From positions 1 to 56,623 of the forward strand of contig JAKAKD010000101.1 in the NCBI GenBank assembly GCA_021824635.1: a stretch of DNA of 56,623 nucleotides. The letters are read 5' to 3'. A program made the position numbers and the translations under genes. The notes below the pieces were generated by a model. It worked only from the letters and a program-made list of their open reading frames with translations. It did no database searches and had not been told where the DNA came from. This document shows positions 9,400 through 17,689 of this stretch, one piece after another. This stretch comes from Bacteroidota bacterium. GTDB taxonomy: Bacteria > Bacteroidota > Ignavibacteria > Ignavibacteriales > Melioribacteraceae. Each line of letters starts with the position of its first letter. Positions within the stretch are counted from its first letter, which is position 1.

Positions 9400-10470
9400 T
9401 TATAGTTTCCTTTTAAGAATGTTTATAATTTTTTCTGAGGTTTTCCCGTCTCCAAGCCATTTAAGTTGCTTTTTCGAAACCGAATATGAATTGAAAAATG
9501 ATACTGTTTCCGAAATCATTTTATTAATTGGCCGATCTTCTCCGATCATAATACTGTTTCCAAACTCTACTGACTCTGGACGTTCAGTAAACTTGCGTGG
9601 AATTACTACCGGTACACCGAGAAGCGGACATTCTTCTTGACTTGTTCCAGAATCCGAAACTATTCCAAACGCGCTATACTGCAACTGTAAATATTTTAGA
9701 AATCCATAAGGACCAACCAGAGTAATATTTTTTTTGTCACCTAAAAGATTGTATTGATTAATTAGTTTAACACCCCGGTTAAATTTTACAAGACGAACCT
9801 CCAGGCCAAGTTTTTCGCCAAGTTTGTTTAGGTACATGAGAATATGGTTGTATTGTTTTGCGTCTTTTAAGTTTTCGCTTCGGTGAATGTCAGCAACAAT
9901 ATAATCTTTGGAACGGTGGCCAGTTGGCATATATTCTTTTACTACTTCAACAATTGTGTTTCCAACGACAAAAATTTTATTAGCATCTTTGTTTTCTGCA
10001 ATTAATCTTTCTTTGTATCGTTGTGTATAAACAAAAACAAGATCTGACACATAATCGCAAATGACCCGATTCACTTCTTCTGGCATACGTCTATCGTAAG
10101 ATCTCATGCCGCCTTCGATGTGACCAATTTTATATCCTTCCTTAAAAAGGGGCGCGCTTACTAAAGCTGAGTTTGAATCTCCCAGGAAAAGTATAATACT
10201 TGGGTCAATTTTTTTTCTTTTCAGAAGATATATCACTTCTTTTGATAAATATGATAATTGTTCATAATGGTTATTACTGTTTTTCCCAGCGGACAATGTA
10301 AAATCCGGTTTGCGAATCTTCAATTCATTAAAGAAAACTTTGCTTAACTCATCATCGTAATGCTGACCAGTGTGAATCATTATATGTTCAAAATTTTCAT
10401 CTAATTGTTCAAATACTTTGCTCATTCTTATGAAGTCGGGACGGATACCGGTAATTGTGACAACCTTCAT
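9400..10470 (-). CDS. wecB: UDP-N-acetylglucosamine 2-epimerase family protein
   Basis: 356 residues, normal for the non-hydrolysing family that interconverts UDP-GlcNAc and UDP-ManNAc. Signatures: N-terminal TGIRPDFIRMSKV (family GTRPEFIK), HTGQHYDDELS, HIEGGMRSYDRRMPEEVNR, and VSDSGTSQEECPLLGVPVV near the C-terminus. The active-site E in PEEVNR is present. First gene of the sugar operon; a sigma-54-like sequence lies 34-49 bp upstream of its ATG. Some family members act on other UDP-diamino sugars, so the exact substrate is inferred. The symbol names the family role only. Confidence -1.
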   Translation of the reverse strand: MKVVTITGIRPDFIRMSKVFEQLDENFEHIMIHTGQHYDDELSKVFFNELKIRKPDFTLSAGKNSNNHYEQLSYLSKEVIYLLKRKKIDPSIILFLGDSNSALVSAPLFKEGYKIGHIEGGMRSYDRRMPEEVNRVICDYVSDLVFVYTQRYKERLIAENKDANKIFVVGNTIVEVVKEYMPTGHRSKDYIVADIHRSENLKDAKQYNHILMYLNKLGEKLGLEVRLVKFNRGVKLINQYNLLGDKKNITLVGPYGFLKYLQLQYSAFGIVSDSGTSQEECPLLGVPVVIPRKFTERPESVEFGNSIMIGEDRPINKMISETVSFFNSYSVSKKQLKWLGDGKTSEKIINILKRKL

Positions 10471-10503
10471 TTCATTCCATATTGTTAATAAGTACCCTAA
10501 AAG

Positions 10504-10519
10504 GACAATAACTATACCA
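10504..10519 (-). promoter_or_regulatory. Candidate sigma-54 promoter for the sugar/glycosyltransferase operon
   Basis: TGGTATAGTTATTGTC on the minus strand matches the TGGCACN5TTGCA pattern in spacing (GG-N10-GT). The -12 element is GT, not GC, so it is imperfect. Transcription would start near 10493, giving a leader of about 23 nt before the wecB-type ATG at 10470. The first eight bases equal those of the better match at 32443-32458. Confidence -1.
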
Positions 10520-10577
10520 TCGGAAAAGTTGGATTTTTAAGATTAATAGTTTTTTGTTTTGGTGTTTATTTGACGGT

Positions 10578-10593
10578 TGGCTAATAATAGCCA
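10578..10593. other. Short hairpin between operons
   Basis: TGGCTA-ATAA-TAGCCA is a perfect 6-bp stem with a 4-nt loop, followed on the plus strand by a direct repeat ATGCGGAAATGCGG that abuts the end of the 610-aa gene. No clear T-run follows on the minus strand, so a terminator role is uncertain. It sits in the 136-bp gap 10471-10606, which otherwise holds only the sigma-54-like site. Confidence -1.
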
Positions 10594-10606
10594 TGCGGAA
10601 ATGCGG

Positions 10607-12439
10607 TTATTTTAGAAAGTCTAAATCTGAAGTGGCTGCGTTAATTTTTTCTTCTGCTTCTTTCATAAGTGAGCGTTCAAACTCTTCTTTCTGGACTTTA
10701 AGTTCTTCTGCCCGTTTGCGATGTTGAACAATGCTGTTATTAAAATTATCGCACATAACTTTTTCTTTTTGAAGAGTGGATTCTTTTAAATCAGAAATTA
10801 ATCTTTCCTTCTCAATTTTTAGATAATTCATTTTTCTTACTAATTTTTGGCGCACATCGGAACGCTCTACCAAAATAACACCTGCCATAATTGTAGATAT
10901 TACCGCGCCAAGAACAAAACTAATAGCGCCCCACTTGGAGCCGGTGATTAGAACAAAAGTGAACATTGAATTAAACTCGGAAGTATCTGAAACAGTCTTA
11001 TTAGAGTAGCCGGCTATTCCGCCTATGAAAAAGACCACAAACGCAATAATTATATTATAAGTCATGTTGTTAGATAATGACATGCGCGGATTGAAACGGT
11101 CAATATTTGGCAAATCATTAATTTTTTGCTCGAGAGAACGTGTTTCAATATCAAAATTCTCATTTATATGCTGAATAGATTGAGAAAGATTTTCTTTCGA
11201 TTTTGCTTTATATCTTTCAATCTCTTCGGCTAAATGTTTTTCTGCGCTTAAGCTTTCGTTTATTGAATTATCAAACGAAGATACTTTTTCTCTAACTTCG
11301 TTATAATATTTTTCTTTTATCTTTTGAATTAGAGATTCTACTAAAGCGTTAAATCTGTTTTGAAATTCCGGATAAAGCGAATAGAGAAGTGTATTTGTGG
11401 AAGAGGCATAGTTATGTAAAACCTTTTCTAAAAAAGAGATTGATTTTTTAATCTCATCATCATAATAATCATCTAATTTTTTTACTTTGAACGATTCCAG
11501 ACTTGCCTTACAAGTTGTCAACGTAGTCGCATCATGAACTCGACTATCATTCAAGAAAGATTCAATTTTATCATAAGCTTTCGCAAATTCTTTCTCATGA
11601 AATATGCTATAGATAAAAGCATTCCTATAAAAATAGCTGAACATCCCGGAATTATTTGTTTTGATAGCAAGCGTTAAACGGTGAACATCGTAATTAAAAA
11701 TTTCTTTTAGTAAAAAAATACCGCCTTCCTCGTTTCCAAGAATAATTTCAGTCAATGCGCAATAAATTTTTGCTGTGTTCCCTTGCGGTTTAGCACTAAT
11801 CGCTTCTCTAAAGGCATTATTCGCTTTTTCATTATCATTCTCTTTTAAGTGAACAAATCCGGAATAAAGAATTAAAATATATTTTAGCTCTGCCTTAGCT
11901 TGATCGTTCAGGCGGATTGTGTTCAGCAATCCCAATGTACTAGTGAGTATTTCCAGTGCACGCACCGGGTTGTAAAACGTGCTCTGGTATGTAAGAATAA
12001 TTGCTTTAATGATTTGATTGAAAAAATTATGTTTATTGATATCACGTTCAATGAAGTTGATAGTCAATGTGGCGTAATAATCTTTTTCGCTTTTTAATTT
12101 TGTAGTAACCCATTTGGAGTAATTTTCTTTAATTGATTTATGTAGTTCAATATAAGAGCCTTTCACAAGATTGAATTTCATAAACTCTTCAATCTGATTT
12201 AGCAATGAGGATTCATAAATCCAGAATACTGGCGCTTCTGCAAACGGAATAAAAATTTCTTTAACTTCCGCCGGCAAGTCGAGCGAGAAAAACCGGATGC
12301 TTTCTTTAACACCGTTAATGTAATCGTAATCGTTTTTGATATTAATTTGAAAATGCTCTTTGGCGAGGTGAAAGAATTTGGAATAATTCACCTCGTTGCT
12401 CAAACTAGATTGGTTATATTTTTCTAATACCGACTGCAT
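10607..12439 (-). CDS. Unknown 610-aa membrane protein with helical repeats and coiled coils
   Basis: Not recognised. The first 390 residues are mostly helical and look TPR-like (for example residues around AELKYILILYSGFVHLKEN and NDNEKANNAFREAISAKPQG). A charged coiled-coil segment follows (about 395-450), then two membrane segments (about 463-480 and 500-527) and a long basic/acidic coiled coil to the C-terminus (about 530-600). This predicts two cytoplasmic halves joined by a membrane hairpin. It is the last gene of the stator/phosphorelay group, 3 bp after the PAS kinase gene, so it may be an output or scaffold of that signalling set. That is inference from position only. Confidence -1.
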   Translation of the reverse strand: MQSVLEKYNQSSLSNEVNYSKFFHLAKEHFQINIKNDYDYINGVKESIRFFSLDLPAEVKEIFIPFAEAPVFWIYESSLLNQIEEFMKFNLVKGSYIELHKSIKENYSKWVTTKLKSEKDYYATLTINFIERDINKHNFFNQIIKAIILTYQSTFYNPVRALEILTSTLGLLNTIRLNDQAKAELKYILILYSGFVHLKENDNEKANNAFREAISAKPQGNTAKIYCALTEIILGNEEGGIFLLKEIFNYDVHRLTLAIKTNNSGMFSYFYRNAFIYSIFHEKEFAKAYDKIESFLNDSRVHDATTLTTCKASLESFKVKKLDDYYDDEIKKSISFLEKVLHNYASSTNTLLYSLYPEFQNRFNALVESLIQKIKEKYYNEVREKVSSFDNSINESLSAEKHLAEEIERYKAKSKENLSQSIQHINENFDIETRSLEQKINDLPNIDRFNPRMSLSNNMTYNIIIAFVVFFIGGIAGYSNKTVSDTSEFNSMFTFVLITGSKWGAISFVLGAVISTIMAGVILVERSDVRQKLVRKMNYLKIEKERLISDLKESTLQKEKVMCDNFNNSIVQHRKRAEELKVQKEEFERSLMKEAEEKINAATSDLDFLK

Positions 12440-12442
12440 AAT

Positions 12443-14293
12443 TTAATTGCTCGCGGGAAAGCTGATTGATATTTCAGTTCCCTTATTTTTTTCACTAACA
12501 ATTTCAAACTTGCCGCCCATTAGTTTTGTCAATTTATACGCTATCGTCAATCCCAGTCCGGCACCTTCAAATGGACGGGTATATCCTTCCACTTCCTGCG
12601 TAAACGGTTTCAGAATTCTTTCTATATGTGATTGATCTATACCAACTCCTGTATCGGTGACAATAATTTCTATTCTATCACCCAAATTTTTTGAGCTTAG
12701 ATGAATGCTTCCGCGGGTAGTATATTTTATAGCGTTATCTACTAGAGAGTGAATTATTTTTTCCAGTTTCACCCAGTCAACTTCAATAACACAATCTTCT
12801 TCGTCAACATCTAAGACAAATTCAATACCTTTTTTGACAGTATCATTAAGCATTTTATGATATACATTTCTTATAACCTGATTACAGTTTAAATCCACTT
12901 TATCTAACTCAACTTCTCCCGCTTCAAGTTGAGAGACCTCTACAATGTTGGTGAACAAATTAAGACCGCGCCCAAGAACTTCTTTCATTGAGTCCATCAA
13001 ATCACGAAGCATCTCTATATCTCCGGTTTCAATGCTCTCATCAATTATCTCCGAAAATCCTACGACAGCATTAAATGGAGTTCGGATTTCGTGCGACATG
13101 TTTGCAAGAAAATCGGACTTCATTTGATTAAGAAGCATCTCTTTTCGGTATGCCCTTTTCAATTGTTCTTGATAGAGAACTTCATCCGTAATGTCTTTCA
13201 TGGTAATAATATAAATTGTTGAATTCCGTTCTGGCTCAGTTATGCTGTTAACTTTGCAAGAGAAATCCCGCCTATCGGAATTTTTATAATTGAATTCATA
13301 AAACGGAAGGTTGGAATTTGAAAGATGTTTCATTGATTGATATATTTTATTAACCAGGTCGCCGGGAATAAAATCATCAATCTTTAAAGAGTAGATTTTA
13401 TTTTTATCTACATTAAAAATTCGACAGAAATTATCGTTTGCATTTTCAAACAAAGCCGCAGAACCAAGGTGTTCAACTATCAACAGCAGATCCGAAATAT
13501 TATTTATAATTAATCTCTGTTTCCGTTCGGAGTGTTCTATTGCTTTGGTTTGATTTATATGCTCGGTTAAGTTATTCGCTATAAAAATAAAACTCTGCTG
13601 GAGTTCGTCATTTGACAATACAGGGTTTAAAGTAAATTCCCAAAACGAAACTGGGACCCTGGTTAAAAAAGGAATTACCTTCTTCCAAGGCAAAAAAGTT
13701 CCGAGCGAGTATTCAAGGTTTGCAATTTCGCTATGATCAAGAACATCTGCCAATACTTCAGCCAAATTTTTATTATAGATACTTTCGATTTCTCTAAGAA
13801 GCAGAACTTCAAAAGAGCGTGTTGCGTAAGTAACTTTTCCGCTTGCATCCAGAATAATTATAGGAACATTTCCGTGATCGAGTGCATTATGAAGCGAGTT
13901 TATTTTATTCTCAAGTTTTTTGCGCTGCGCTAAAGATTCAATTGTCAGCACATAATAAAGACCCGAGGAGATGATAACCCTTTCTATACTAACGGAATAA
14001 TTTTTAGTAAGTTGATTATTATCCGAAGAGAGATTTATTTCTAGCGAGATATTTTTATAACGGCTCTCGCTGAAACCTCTCAAAAAATAAACAAACTCCG
14101 GGTTGGAATTCATTTTTGATATATCGTCATGAACATCAAGTGCAAATGTTTTTCTAAACGCATCATTGCAATACGCAATGTTCATCTTCTGATCAACTAT
14201 CACCAATGGATTATTGTTAGGCAACTCGGTATAATTCCGAAAATCTATTTCGCTATTTGCCACGGGATATTTTGAATAATTGGGATTTGCCAT
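12443..14293 (-). CDS. Soluble PAS-domain sensor histidine kinase
   Basis: 616 residues with no membrane segment. Three PAS-like regions in the first 370 residues (NPLVIVDQKMNIAYCNDAF, VPIIILDASGKVTYATRSF and a third near LLLIVEHLGSAALFENAND), then a DHp domain with phospho-acceptor H401 in NMSHEIRTPFNAVVGFSE and a complete HATPase domain (N-box DNAIKY, VTDTGVGI, GAGLGLTIAYKLTKLMGG). All catalytic motifs are intact. It senses a cytoplasmic signal and would autophosphorylate. There is no receiver in the chain, but three stand-alone receiver proteins are encoded just upstream in the same run, so phosphotransfer among them is the obvious hypothesis. Confidence -1.
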   Translation of the reverse strand: MANPNYSKYPVANSEIDFRNYTELPNNNPLVIVDQKMNIAYCNDAFRKTFALDVHDDISKMNSNPEFVYFLRGFSESRYKNISLEINLSSDNNQLTKNYSVSIERVIISSGLYYVLTIESLAQRKKLENKINSLHNALDHGNVPIIILDASGKVTYATRSFEVLLLREIESIYNKNLAEVLADVLDHSEIANLEYSLGTFLPWKKVIPFLTRVPVSFWEFTLNPVLSNDELQQSFIFIANNLTEHINQTKAIEHSERKQRLIINNISDLLLIVEHLGSAALFENANDNFCRIFNVDKNKIYSLKIDDFIPGDLVNKIYQSMKHLSNSNLPFYEFNYKNSDRRDFSCKVNSITEPERNSTIYIITMKDITDEVLYQEQLKRAYRKEMLLNQMKSDFLANMSHEIRTPFNAVVGFSEIIDESIETGDIEMLRDLMDSMKEVLGRGLNLFTNIVEVSQLEAGEVELDKVDLNCNQVIRNVYHKMLNDTVKKGIEFVLDVDEEDCVIEVDWVKLEKIIHSLVDNAIKYTTRGSIHLSSKNLGDRIEIIVTDTGVGIDQSHIERILKPFTQEVEGYTRPFEGAGLGLTIAYKLTKLMGGKFEIVSEKNKGTEISISFPASN

Positions 14294-14296
14294 AAC

Positions 14297-14947
14297 CTAA
14301 GTCTTATTTATCTGCAATAATTTCAGCTCTAACATACGTCCGCTAATAACGTCCTCATGTTTTAAACTAATTTTTAATGAAAGATATTTTTCCAAAAAAT
14401 TAATGAGCCCTTTATTTATGTAGTTGAATTCCCGCTGAAGCGCGTTTTCCATTTCCACAAAAAGTTTTTGTACTTCGTAATTATTTGAAGACACGTCTGT
14501 TTTAGAACCAAAGGATGATATAATTGAACCGAAAAATTTTTTCAATTCAGGTAGGTGTAGTTTAACCTGAATACTTTCGGATCCTTCTAAATTTAAGGGA
14601 GATGAAATTTCGACATTCATATTAACTATGCCGTTATATGAGATAAGAGAATATTTTATTTCATAATTAATCCGCTGAAGTTGAATTATTTCGCCGGGAA
14701 TGATAGCCGTTGAAAAATCGAAATCATCAAAAGAGAAAACAATGCGCAATTTCTCTTTTTCGTTTTGAATTTTTTTGAGTTTCCAACCGATGCCGGATAG
14801 AAAAGATGTGGCAGGTGAGAGCGAAATTGAATCGTTGCTCACAGCATGGTAACTACTTATGTAGTTAGATACAGCCGATTGCTTTCCGGGTCTGGATGAT
14901 TGTTTATAGTCCGACCCAGCAGAAATATTTACAATTTTTTCTAACAT
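14297..14947 (-). CDS. Unknown 216-aa protein in phosphorelay group
   Basis: No family recognised. A Ser-rich N-terminus (residues 1-50, containing SISLSPATSF) precedes an apparent alpha/beta region and a helical C-terminus rich in Leu/Lys. No signal peptide or membrane segment. The phrase SLSP occurs in FlgM-like anti-sigma factors, but length and the rest of the sequence do not fit FlgM. It lies 47 bp after the REC-DHp gene and 3 bp before the PAS kinase gene, so probably co-expressed with them. Function unknown. Confidence -1.
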   Translation of the reverse strand: MLEKIVNISAGSDYKQSSRPGKQSAVSNYISSYHAVSNDSISLSPATSFLSGIGWKLKKIQNEKEKLRIVFSFDDFDFSTAIIPGEIIQLQRINYEIKYSLISYNGIVNMNVEISSPLNLEGSESIQVKLHLPELKKFFGSIISSFGSKTDVSSNNYEVQKLFVEMENALQREFNYINKGLINFLEKYLSLKISLKHEDVISGRMLELKLLQINKT

Positions 14948-14994
14948 GCCTTTTCCTCCGCATTATTATCGAAAGAAAAGACATTTATTTTATA

Positions 14995-15648
14995 CTAATC
15001 CGTCTTTATCATCCCTTTTTCTTCAAAATAGCTTACGACTTCCGGTTTTTCTAGGTGAATTAGCTCGTTTACAAACTTTTTAATTCGTTCAATTGATTCA
15101 TTAACAGAATTAAAGTCTTCAGAATACTTTGCTTTGTCTTTCTGTAGAAGTTCATTCTCAATATTTTTTACTGAAAGCAACAAACTGCTAAGCGGATTAT
15201 TTATTTTATGTCCGATTGTGCAAGCCATTTCTACAACCGCTTTCGAGTGTTCAATACTTCTCAATTCGTTCTGAAGATTAAATATTCTAACTCCGGATCG
15301 AATACGCGCAAGCAGTTCCTGGTTTTCGACCGGTTTTATCAAAAAGTCATCCGCGCCAACATCAAGCCCCATTATTCTGTCTTTTAACGATGAGCGTGCA
15401 GTGAGTATGATGAAATATATGAGTTTATATTTCTCATCATTTTTTAGAATATTACAAAGTGCCAGACCGTCCATTATCGGCATTGTCCAATCGGCAAGTA
15501 TTACTTTGGGCGAAAATGTTTTTAATACTTCTAGAGCTTCCTGCCCGTTTACCGCGCTGGTTACTTCGTAATTATTTCTAGATAAAAGTTTCTCGAGTAT
15601 AAACCGAGTATCTTTTTCGTCTTCTACAATTAGAACTGAATCTTTCAT
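14995..15648 (-). CDS. Response regulator with isolated DHp domain, no ATPase domain
   Basis: 217 residues from the ATG at 15648, which overlaps the upstream stop as ATGA; the frame extends to a TTG at 15660 but that adds only three residues and has no better ribosome site. Residues 1-120 form a receiver (acid pair VEDE, phospho-acceptor D53 in LADWTMP, K105 in IKPVE). Residues 135-205 form a histidine-kinase dimerisation segment, MACTIGHKINNPLSSLL with H147, and the protein then stops with no HATPase domain. The histidine could serve as a phosphotransfer site or the domain as a dimer partner for the PAS kinase. The truncation looks real, since the next gene follows normally. Confidence -1.
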   Translation of the reverse strand: MKDSVLIVEDEKDTRFILEKLLSRNNYEVTSAVNGQEALEVLKTFSPKVILADWTMPIMDGLALCNILKNDEKYKLIYFIILTARSSLKDRIMGLDVGADDFLIKPVENQELLARIRSGVRIFNLQNELRSIEHSKAVVEMACTIGHKINNPLSSLLLSVKNIENELLQKDKAKYSEDFNSVNESIERIKKFVNELIHLEKPEVVSYFEEKGMIKTD

Positions 15649-16052
15649 GTTTTTATGCAAACCAAGTTGTTAATTTTTTCAATTAGTTGATTAAAATCGG
15701 CTATCGGTTTAATAAGATAGTCATCCGCCAAACTATCCTCAAGAAGGTGATTGCCAAAACTCGACAGCGGATAAGCGGTAATTAGTATTATTGGAATATG
15801 AAGATAGCTGAACCGTTCTTTGATGTACCGCGATAATTTTATTCCGTCAATCCGCTGAGAATTTAAGGTTGTGTTTCTAAGATTAATATCCATAATTATT
15901 AATTCAACTTCATCTTCACTAACTATTCTAAAAATCTCATCGGAGTTCTCGGCAAGAACAATTTCGGCTCCAATTTTTTTAAAAATAATTCTGTAAAAAT
16001 CCTGAAGAAATGCGTCGTCTTCAATTATCAATATTTTTTTTAGTGTTTTCAT
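15645..16052 (-). CDS. Single-domain response regulator (CheY-like)
   Basis: 135-residue receiver: acidic pair EDD (11-13), phospho-acceptor D55 in IIMDINLRN, TA switch in LITAYPL, and conserved lysine in YLIKPI. There is no output domain, so it works by protein contact, as CheY does at FliM, or as a shuttle in a phosphorelay. A 7-residue insertion after the phospho-site (TLNSQRI) is unusual for CheY proper. ATGA overlaps join it to motB2 upstream and REC-DHp downstream. Confidence -1.
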   Translation of the reverse strand: MKTLKKILIIEDDAFLQDFYRIIFKKIGAEIVLAENSDEIFRIVSEDEVELIIMDINLRNTTLNSQRIDGIKLSRYIKERFSYLHIPIILITAYPLSSFGNHLLEDSLADDYLIKPIADFNQLIEKINNLVCIKT

Positions 16053-16822
16053 TGTTTGTTAAATTTCACAGTAATGCTGATTCTTCTGTTTGTAAAGCTT
16101 AGCGGATTTTGAGTATTTCTTAAACGTGTATCGGCATAACCGCGCACTTCATCAATTTGCCTTTCCTTTAAGCCGCCCGTTACTAATGCTCTCTTTGCAG
16201 CAAGTGCGCGCTCGGCACTCAATTCAAAGTTTGTAAAACCAGTACCGCTATTATTGTATTGCCTGGAATCTGTATGCCCTTCTACAATAATTTTGTTCGG
16301 CATTTTCGAAATCTCTGCACCGATCTTGTAAATTAATTTTCTTGCGTTACTCTTTAGCTCCGACGTACCAAGGTCGAAGAAGACATCATTTTCGGAGTCT
16401 GTCAATTCAATTAACAATCCTTCCTTAACAACTTCAATTTTTACTTGATCAGCAAGTCCCAACAGATCAGTATCGGTTTTTAATTCATGCACTAATTTAT
16501 CACCGACTTTTTCTAATTCGGCTTTTTCCATTTCATGCTGCTGCGCTTCTTCTTCAGCAGATTTTATACTCGGTACCGGGTTTGCTTTTCCTTCTATCAA
16601 AATTTTAGTTTTTTCTGAAAAGCCCATTGGATCTTTAAAGTAACCGGCAACAGCTTTAATAACTTCCGGTTTTTGGCTTAAGACCCATAGCACAATAAAC
16701 AGCGCCATCATCGCAGTGACAAAATCCGCATATGCAACTTTCCAAGCTCCGCCGTGATGCCCGCCGTGAGACTTTTTAATTTTTTTAATTACAGGAGTTG
16801 ACTCTGTTCCGTTATCGCTCAC
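16049..16822 (-). CDS. motB: Stator protein MotB, second set
   Basis: 257 residues. A short basic N-terminus (HGGHHGGAWKVAYADF) leads into one membrane helix carrying the proton-binding aspartate D33 in YADFVTAMMALFIVLWVLS, close to E. coli MotB D32. The C-terminal half is an OmpA-like peptidoglycan-binding domain (VEGHTDSRQ, NFELSAERALAAKRAL). It anchors the stator and conducts ions with MotA. GTG start overlapping the motA2 stop (GTGA). The AMMALF transmembrane type is the classic proton-type MotB, different from the LLLGLF type of the first set at 19042, though ion preference cannot be proved from sequence. Confidence -1.
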   Translation of the reverse strand: MSDNGTESTPVIKKIKKSHGGHHGGAWKVAYADFVTAMMALFIVLWVLSQKPEVIKAVAGYFKDPMGFSEKTKILIEGKANPVPSIKSAEEEAQQHEMEKAELEKVGDKLVHELKTDTDLLGLADQVKIEVVKEGLLIELTDSENDVFFDLGTSELKSNARKLIYKIGAEISKMPNKIIVEGHTDSRQYNNSGTGFTNFELSAERALAAKRALVTGGLKERQIDEVRGYADTRLRNTQNPLSFTNRRISITVKFNKQ

Positions 16823-17679
16823 TTATCCTTTTTCCCCCTTAAGAACGCTTCAAGTTCTTGGAACGACGGGCGTTCGTCAGAAAAGATTGTTCTTCTTGCA
16901 ATCTCTGCGGCAACAAAAGGAGGGTTTCCTTTTGCGTAAGCAAGTATGTATGTCTTTATTATTTGTAAATCCTGCACATCTTCTTCAAATATATTTGCAA
17001 GGTTTGCAGAAAGCGGATTAACAAATCCGTACGCAAGAAGAACACCAAGAAAAGTTCCTACAAGCGCCGCCGCCACATGATGACCCACTGCTTCTGCACC
17101 TTGATTGATTGATGCCATTGTAACAATAATTCCAAGAACTGCCGCAACAATTCCCAAACCGGGAAGAGAATCACCGACTCTTGAAATTGTGTCAATTACA
17201 GGCTTGTTTTCTTTTTCATAGGTTTCAATATCAGAATCCATCAGTCCTTCCATTTCATGCGGAGGAACTGAACCGGCAAGCATAACTTTCATTGTATCGC
17301 AAAAAAAGTTTTTCCGGTAACTATCGTTAATAAATTTTTTATTCTTGTTAAGAATCTCACTATTGTCCGGGTCTTCAACATGTTTTTCAATAGCCAGCAA
17401 ACCTTCTCTTTGCGCAATCAGGAAAAGATCGCTGAAAGCTTTTAACATCTCGGTATAGTCTTCTTTGGTGTTTTTTGAATGCTTAAAAATCTTAGGAAAT
17501 ACTTTTATAATTTTTTTAATCAATGTTACCGGGGAAGCGATAAGCACACTGCCTATTACGGCTCCGCCAATTGTGATAAATTCTGAAATTTGAATCAGCA
17601 GGAATAAATTACCCCCGGCAATAGTAAATCCAGCTACCACTGAAATTATTACAACAACAATTCCTATGATTACAAACAT
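16819..17679 (-). CDS. motA: Stator protein MotA, second set (E. coli-like)
   Basis: 286 residues, the long MotA form. N-terminal membrane helices (VIIGIVVVIISVVAGFTIAG, ISEFITIGGAVIGSVLIA), a charged cytoplasmic loop (about 70-160) for contact with FliG, then SRVGDSLPGLGIVAAVLGII and the last helix near VAAALVGTFLGVLLAYGFV. With MotB2 it would form a 5:2 rotary ion channel in the inner membrane. Good AGGAG ribosome site. It lies directly after the REC-Hpt gene, so this stator is co-transcribed with signalling genes, unlike the first motAB pair after flgL. Confidence -1.
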   Translation of the reverse strand: MFVIIGIVVVIISVVAGFTIAGGNLFLLIQISEFITIGGAVIGSVLIASPVTLIKKIIKVFPKIFKHSKNTKEDYTEMLKAFSDLFLIAQREGLLAIEKHVEDPDNSEILNKNKKFINDSYRKNFFCDTMKVMLAGSVPPHEMEGLMDSDIETYEKENKPVIDTISRVGDSLPGLGIVAAVLGIIVTMASINQGAEAVGHHVAAALVGTFLGVLLAYGFVNPLSANLANIFEEDVQDLQIIKTYILAYAKGNPPFVAAEIARRTIFSDERPSFQELEAFLRGKKDK

Positions 17680-17689
17680 TCTTTATCTC

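Noticed and set aside
14297..14947. FlgM anti-sigma factor
   Set aside because: Only the short SLSP phrase fits; length and the rest of the chain do not.
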